Below, one piece after another: positions 58,601-64,000 of a stretch of DNA of 64,000 nucleotides (the stretch's first letter is position 1; each line of letters begins with the position of its first letter). Source of the DNA: Marisa cornuarietis (taxonomy: Eukaryota; Mollusca; Gastropoda; Architaenioglossa; Ampullariidae); NCBI GenBank assembly GCA_004794655.1, contig SMMW01000025.1, forward strand, positions 5,057,001 to 5,121,000. Reading direction: 5' to 3'. The notes beneath the pieces are model-generated. The model saw only the letters and a list, made by a program, of their open reading frames with translations. It was not told the origin of the DNA and did no database searches. A program made the translations under genes and the position numbers.

Positions 58601-58835
58601 TCTTTAGATGAATTATTCAGGCGCCGAGGATTCCTTGATATTCACATGTGCGCACCGCAACTTACGTACACAGCATGGTTCCTCACCTTGTGCTTTCTCC
58701 GACCTCAGTATCATCAATAGGCCCGCGCTTGTCCTTTTATAGGCTCCCTTGTACGTCACCGCACTTCTTGAGACATGAAGTTCACACCACGCCGATAAAT
58801 GTTAATGCATGACAAGGAACGGAACGCTCTCTTTC
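55642..58835. other. Upstream region of the astacin gene, no gene recognised
   Basis: The 5' UTR and promoter of the minus-strand protease should lie here. The ATG context (CTCACCATGGCA) is good, but I see no convincing TATA box. ORFs at 55746-56310 and 57599-57967 (plus) have no recognisable family. Confidence 0.4.
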
Positions 58836-58963
58836 GCGCACGCGCGCGCGCGCGTGTGTGTGTGAGGGTGTGTGCGTGTGTGTGTGTGCGTGTGTGTGTG
58901 GGTGCTCGCGCGTGTGTGTGTGTGAGCGCGGGCGCATGTGTAGGTTTATATATATATATATAT
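58836..58963. repeat. (GC)n/(GT)n/(TA)n compound simple repeat
   Basis: CG-rich alternation passes into GT-rich DNA and then a TATATA tract (58949-58963). The long ORFs across it are artefacts. Confidence 0.9.
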
Positions 58964-61900
58964 TTGAGAGAGCGAGAGCGTCAAAATGCATTTACACATA
59001 TTTATCCACCTAGAACGACAGCCAGAAAACATTACGCCGAAAACAAAGTCCTTCCTGGCCGTGGCTATTATCTCTGCACACATACCGGAGGTTTTCTCAT
59101 GTATTTATTACTATGTACTTGTATGATAGCCCTTACCCCCATCTATTTAACAGATCCGTACCGCGGAGAATGTGGCTGGTGCGGAGAGATATCTACAGTT
59201 AAGAGCGTGTAAGTAGGTAGCGCGCATGTTTGATGTGCACCTTATTAGCAAGAAACATTTTTTTTATTTTTGTCAAGGGCGTCCTGCTCTGGGTGTTTCG
59301 TCATATATCCTGTCTACCTATTTCTTGTCTGTTATTTGGAGTCAATAGACTCTTTCTCTGTACATATCAGGAAATTGTCTGACGTCCAGACGGGATATAA
59401 CGGTCGGAGGGTCTGACGGCCAAACAGGACACTACAATTGTCATTGGGTAGGAATTATCTGCATAGACAGGAATGTGTGTGAATATGTATAATATATTTT
59501 GAATATTAATCCCTTAGACGGTGACAGATTAATACAGAATCTTGAATAGAGAGTAGCGCACAGGAACAAAGTCTGGGTCGGAGGCGCGGGAATTGCACAG
59601 GCAAGGCAGCCGCTAGTTATAGGTGTTCCAGACTGGTGACATTTTAAAATACAATGTCCCACATCTCTGATAAAAAGCAAGCAAACAATAAATAACCAAA
59701 CGTCTTTAGCGTATAAGAAAACAAGTGATTCAGAGCGTATTATTGTATTATTTACAGTTTACTTGCACTTTGTCATAACACCTGTTACGCATTTATAGTT
59801 GATCAACGTGAACAGGTAATCAAACTTTTAATTTATTTTCTTTCCTGACAAGAAAAATCAATCAAAACTGCATTCACCCTGAGCCAGTTTTACCCCTTAA
59901 GATGCAGCTTGCTTATTTGTTCCCAAGCTAGACGAGGGATGTGTGTTTTATGGATATTTCAACTCAGTGTGGGACTAGTCCAAGGACAAGCACACGACTG
60001 AAGTAACATCGCTCGGTACAGTTCGTAGTCACTGTGTTAAAAGAGCTGGACTGAGCACAGACGATAACCTTTATAACCTATGACCTTAGCGTCCACACAC
60101 ACACACACACGCACGCACGCACGCACACACACACATTACACACGCACACTTGTTACTTACAAAGATTTGGTTGCCACAGTGTCCGCAAACTTGGGTTTAA
60201 GTAATTTTTAAAGTTTCTGTCAAAAGTAAGAGAAATCGCGGTATAAAAATAATAATCCCCTAGGTTTATTTCGGCCTGAGAATTATTCCAGATGCGTATT
60301 TTTTTTAACTGATCGTGCAGGATTTATAAATATGTTATACTGTAAATATTTTTGTCGTTACCGCCCAGGGTTTTCCCAAATTCGGCCTTTCAACCTGCCA
60401 CAGACCAGAATTACATGTTTCGACAAAGTAGGGGCATACCTATTGACAGGCATTTGACATTAGCTATTGGCTTAAATAGTAATTTTAAACAGTTACAGGA
60501 CAGCATCGTGGACAAAGCATCCCGAGCACAAACACACACACACACACAGAGGTCTTATTCCTCTTGCTGGTGCTCTCCCGTCTATGTGATAAACACTTGA
60601 GCCGCAAACTCTGCTGGTGGATTCTCAGTCCTTCCTCTCTTTGTGATGAAAGGAAGAGCGAAGAAGGGGAACACGTGAATATATTAAAACCTGACTTCCA
60701 CAGTCTTAAAAAAATATAAAGGAGACAATGTTTTCCCGTGCACTTCGTGCATGCTGTTTTGGATGCCTTCATTATGGAGACACTTCAATCAGTCCACAGT
60801 TTTCCCGTCAGTAGACACTCAATCGCACCAATTTTCGACCTTGGCTTCCATGGACGTTAAGGAGATCATCTAACGCAACCTGCGTAAATCATGAGGTAAA
60901 TAACTAGTAACAATGTATTTACAAAAAAACCAAGGTTTTATCTTTCCTATAACAACTCACAGACTGGGTGACATTGATGTTCCTTAGCTCTCTTAAACAA
61001 CACAACAAATTACTGGGATGAGTTCGCCAAGCACCAATAACAGACGACACGCTTTTTAATTGATAATAATTAAACTCAGCTTAAAAACAGAGACGAATGA
61101 TAGTTTCTTATCAGAAGTGACAGGCTTTGCTTATCAAATGTACGACACAAAGAGATGTCTATTCTTAGTTCGACAAAAAAACTCTCTAGACACCTGTCAG
61201 GTGTTACGTAGCCGCACTACATAACCCTTGAATATTTCTTATCAGACGATCTGGGGTAACAAAATATATATATCCCAGAATCCATCAGGGTCAGTCACGC
61301 TTTCTGCATTGTCGCATATGAGTGTGTTTGTTTGAATATCACCCCAAAACTGTTAGACACATTGTGTCTGTGTCTTGCCAACTGATTGTTTTCATTAATC
61401 TGTGTAATCCGTGTCCAATGGGAAGACAAAGGGATGAACAGACAGAAAACTGCGTTGTTTCCCAGGGGTGGGGAAACTTTTTTCTGCCAATGGCCATTTA
61501 AATATTTATAGCATCATCCGCGGGACGTACAGAACAATCAACTTAAAAATTAACCCTACTATATTTGGTAAAACCGTAGTTTCGCTACAGTGTATTGACA
61601 CTTTTGCAACGCATACATTTCCAGGCTGCTTGGCACCGACTGTCTTCTGAGTCCCCGCAATGCAGACAGACGGGCCGCAGGTGTCGTGTGGCTGGATGTC
61701 TGGAATAGAATGACCGTCTGTCCACGCGCGTAAAGACAATGCTCGTTACCTTTTCTGTTTTAACCTGTTTGCGTCTCTTCCTGCGCTTATTTAGTCCTTG
61801 TCCAGCCTCTTCACTGCCAGCAGCGAAACCTGACCGCCAGATGCATCTAAATTGTTTCCAAACCTTGTTTTATTATGCAGACGATATACAGAGCTGCAGT

Positions 61901-62769
61901 AAAATTTGTCTTTAAGCACATGTACAGACTATGCCAAAACTGTCATTCCGTCCCATACATCGGGGCACGCGAAGCAGGCAACCAGCGAGAAGCATCCGTG
62001 TCTGTCCCGTCATGTACTTCTGTGTGTCTTATCCTGTAATGTATGTTCCTTGCTTGCTCTTTAAAGTTACCTTATTACTACGATTCACTTCATACAAATT
62101 TATGTTGCTATGAAAGACATCCCCTAGATTTACTGAATTTCGAGTTCCCCCTGCTGTTGCCCAGGCAGGGCCAGACCAAAAGATTTCACAGGCCGGCGTC
62201 CCCACCCTTACTATGAGCAAAGACGTTTCATTTTACGCTATAAGCAAAGAAAACAAAAGGGTTATTCAACGAAGAGCCCACCAGTCCGTTACCGGGACAA
62301 TGTCTGAAATAAGAAGCATCGTCAACGCAGCAGAATATTGAAAAACAAAGCCCTTCATCTTTATAGCCGGAGCTATAAGAAGACGTATGGCTGAGAACAG
62401 CTCGACAACTTCGTAGTCTGCACTGACAGACGTCTGGGTGACAAATGTTGGCCATGTTTGTGGGAGTGGGCAGCTGATCCAAACAACGCCGTCCACCGAT
62501 CAAACCGCCCTGACAGGCATGCATCCGGGTCACCGATAAGAGCTCCTACTCTCTCACGCCACGTGCTCGACACTACAATGCACGTGGCTTTGACCCCAGA
62601 CTGTTACCCTGACCACCACAAGACAGCCAACCACTTGACCGCCGGCCGGTGGTCATACTAACAGCTTGTCAGTTTGTGGTGTGTGTGTGTTGTGTATGAG
62701 TGTGCGCGCGCGCAAGCATTCATTTGTGTGTTTTCTGACAACAACGAATTGACCAACTACCCAGCAAAC
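58964..62769. other. Intergenic DNA, no gene recognised
   Basis: Contents I can name are a small (AC)n tract (60095-60136), a short direct repeat of GTCTGACGKCCARACRGGA type (about 59378-59427), and a palindrome ACACCTGTCAGGTGT (61190-61204) with two E-boxes. ORFs such as 62228-62533 (minus) have no recognisable features. Confidence 0.4.
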
Positions 62770-62976
62770 ACACCTAGATTGGCCCAAGCTTGATGCTTCA
62801 TTGGTCTTCATTGGCACCAATATTGGCTCTTCCTTCGTCGCAAGATTGGTCCAAGATGAGAATGAAATTCGGCCCACACTTGGTCCAAGATTGGCTGAAT
62901 CGTGGAACCAATGTATCACCAATCTTATCCCAATATTAGACCAGTCTATGTAACAATAGGCCAATCTTAGGCCAAA
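62770..62976. repeat. ATTGG/CCAAT-rich imperfect inverted repeat
   Basis: The left part contains CCTAGATTGGCCCAAGC and the right part GGCCAATCTTAGGCC, its imperfect reverse complement. Between them are more AGATTGG, CCAATATTGG, CCAAGATTGG and ACCAATCTT copies on both strands, about ten in 200 bp. It may be a MITE or a locally amplified motif. Confidence 0.5.
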
Positions 62977-64000
62977 CATGCATTGTCAAAGATTCCAACG
63001 AAACCTCGCGTTTCAACCCATCTTGACCCAATTATGTTTTTGCTCCCCATTTACCTCTTTTCCATGCTTTATTTTTGTAGCAGTGCTGTAGCTCAAGACA
63101 GTTTGGTTTAATACTAAAACATTGCCATTTGTTTTGGTCTGTAAAACAATGTCCTTCAGTAGACCTACCGGCTGACCCGTCACATCAAGAGTGATTTAAT
63201 ACTTGCTTTAAGAAGAACTCAGGTGTAAATAATTAGAACGAAAATTTTATAGGTTATAACAACTTCAGAATGCTTGGATCTAAAATTTCTGTTAGAAGTG
63301 TGTGGTTGGTTTACTTGTCAGAGTTTTCCACAAAGATAATATTTCGAGATGCAAGATTTGCAGAAATAGGGGATTATTTTACACGCACTTTGGCCGTGAA
63401 CATATATATATATATATATAGAGAGAAAGCTAGATATATAGAGCGTTTCCTCACCGCACTGACAACTTTCTGTATTGTGTGTAGTGTCTATTATGCTGTG
63501 GTTTATACATATTAACTGTGTAGTGTCTATTTTTCTGTAGCTCATACATATTAACTGTGTAGAATATGTACAAGCGCAAGTCTTTTGATCATCGTAACAT
63601 GACTATTGCACTTTGAATGTGTACATGATTAGTTGGTTCTTTTTGTCATTTGCCAGTCAGCTAATTCTCTCAGGTAAGTTAGCGTGGGTTTTTCTTTCAT
63701 CACTCGGAGTTCCCTAACGTCTACCTGACATCTCCATGTCAGTTTCTATTCGTCTGCCACAGTTCAAACTAATTTATATTTTGCGAGAACAAAGTGAACA
63801 TGTGTTGAGACGGCTTTACATGCTGAAATCCGTTAACATCATTATTAAAACGTGTGAGCGTGATGTTGAACATCAGTTAGCCAATCAAAATAGTCTTTCT
63901 GAGCTTCTGTCCATGCATTTAAACAAAGTGCTTCTTCTCTTCCCATGTCGTCTGCTCTCTTTTGCGCGTTCAACGTTTCATATGCTTCTCTAGCTCACTC
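62977..64000. other. Right edge, nothing recognised
   Basis: The stretch is AT-rich with a (TA)n tract (63401-63420) and a near-direct repeat of TAACTGTGTAG(T/A) around 63512-63562. No ORF resembles a known family. Confidence 0.4.

Noticed and set aside
62228..62533. Overlapping minus-strand ORFs
   Set aside because: No consistent frame or family motif; three frames are open at once, suggesting base composition rather than coding.

Overview
The window looks like genomic DNA from an intron-rich invertebrate, most likely a mollusc and probably a gastropod. This is inferred from the gene families, the long introns packed with decayed LINEs, SINEs and MITEs, and the many simple repeats; I cannot place the species. 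I found no bacterial, viral, CRISPR or rRNA features. Three real protein-coding genes can be assembled exon by exon. In each, splice signals, codon phase and domain order agree.

(1) Left edge, minus strand (1736-4366 and beyond the window): the first three coding exons of a TBL3/UTP13-like WD40 protein of the ribosome-assembly machinery. None of these exons is long enough to stand out as an ORF. (2) 7909-21130, plus strand: a complete 14-exon annexin gene (567 aa). It has a Ser/Lys-rich start, a Gly/Pro/His-rich tail of the annexin A7/A11 type, and four annexin repeats. It lies head-to-head with the TBL3-like gene across a CCAAT-containing interval. (3) 28278-55641, minus strand: a complete 19-exon gene for a predicted secreted astacin metalloprotease of 820 aa. 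Its order is signal peptide, propeptide with an aspartate switch, astacin domain, one CCP/sushi domain and three MAM domains. All 19 exons join in one open frame.

The rest is largely mobile DNA. Non-LTR retrotransposon remnants lie at 60-1010, 2360-3790, 6850-7900, 11900-12360, 15700-15995, 21575-22060, 36950-38110, 42850-44905, 45770-45925, 46790-47570 and 48872-51465. The last is a comparatively fresh endonuclease-RT element with only two visible frameshifts and an (AGTC)n tail, sitting in the astacin catalytic-domain intron. A tRNA-derived SINE at 32100-32330 shares its 3' end with the RNase H-bearing LINE at 43029-44905, and so does a short 3'-UTR-only copy at 9560-9825. DNA-transposon-like elements include a TTAA-bounded MITE (8636-9123) made of repeated CCACGATCGTGG palindromes. 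Another is an ~850 bp terminal-inverted-repeat element carrying degenerate TTAGGG repeats (24561-25416). A third is a Harbinger-like MITE nested inside a LINE (37744-38007).

23.2-24.5 kb, 25.4-28.2 kb and 55.7-64 kb hold no gene I can support. The genes do not form a pathway. TBL3 and the annexin may share a promoter region, while the protease is an independent secreted product. I did not find a new defence or regulatory system. The most unusual items are the protease's modular exon structure, the SINE/LINE tail sharing, the telomere-repeat-bearing transposon and the palindromic MITE.
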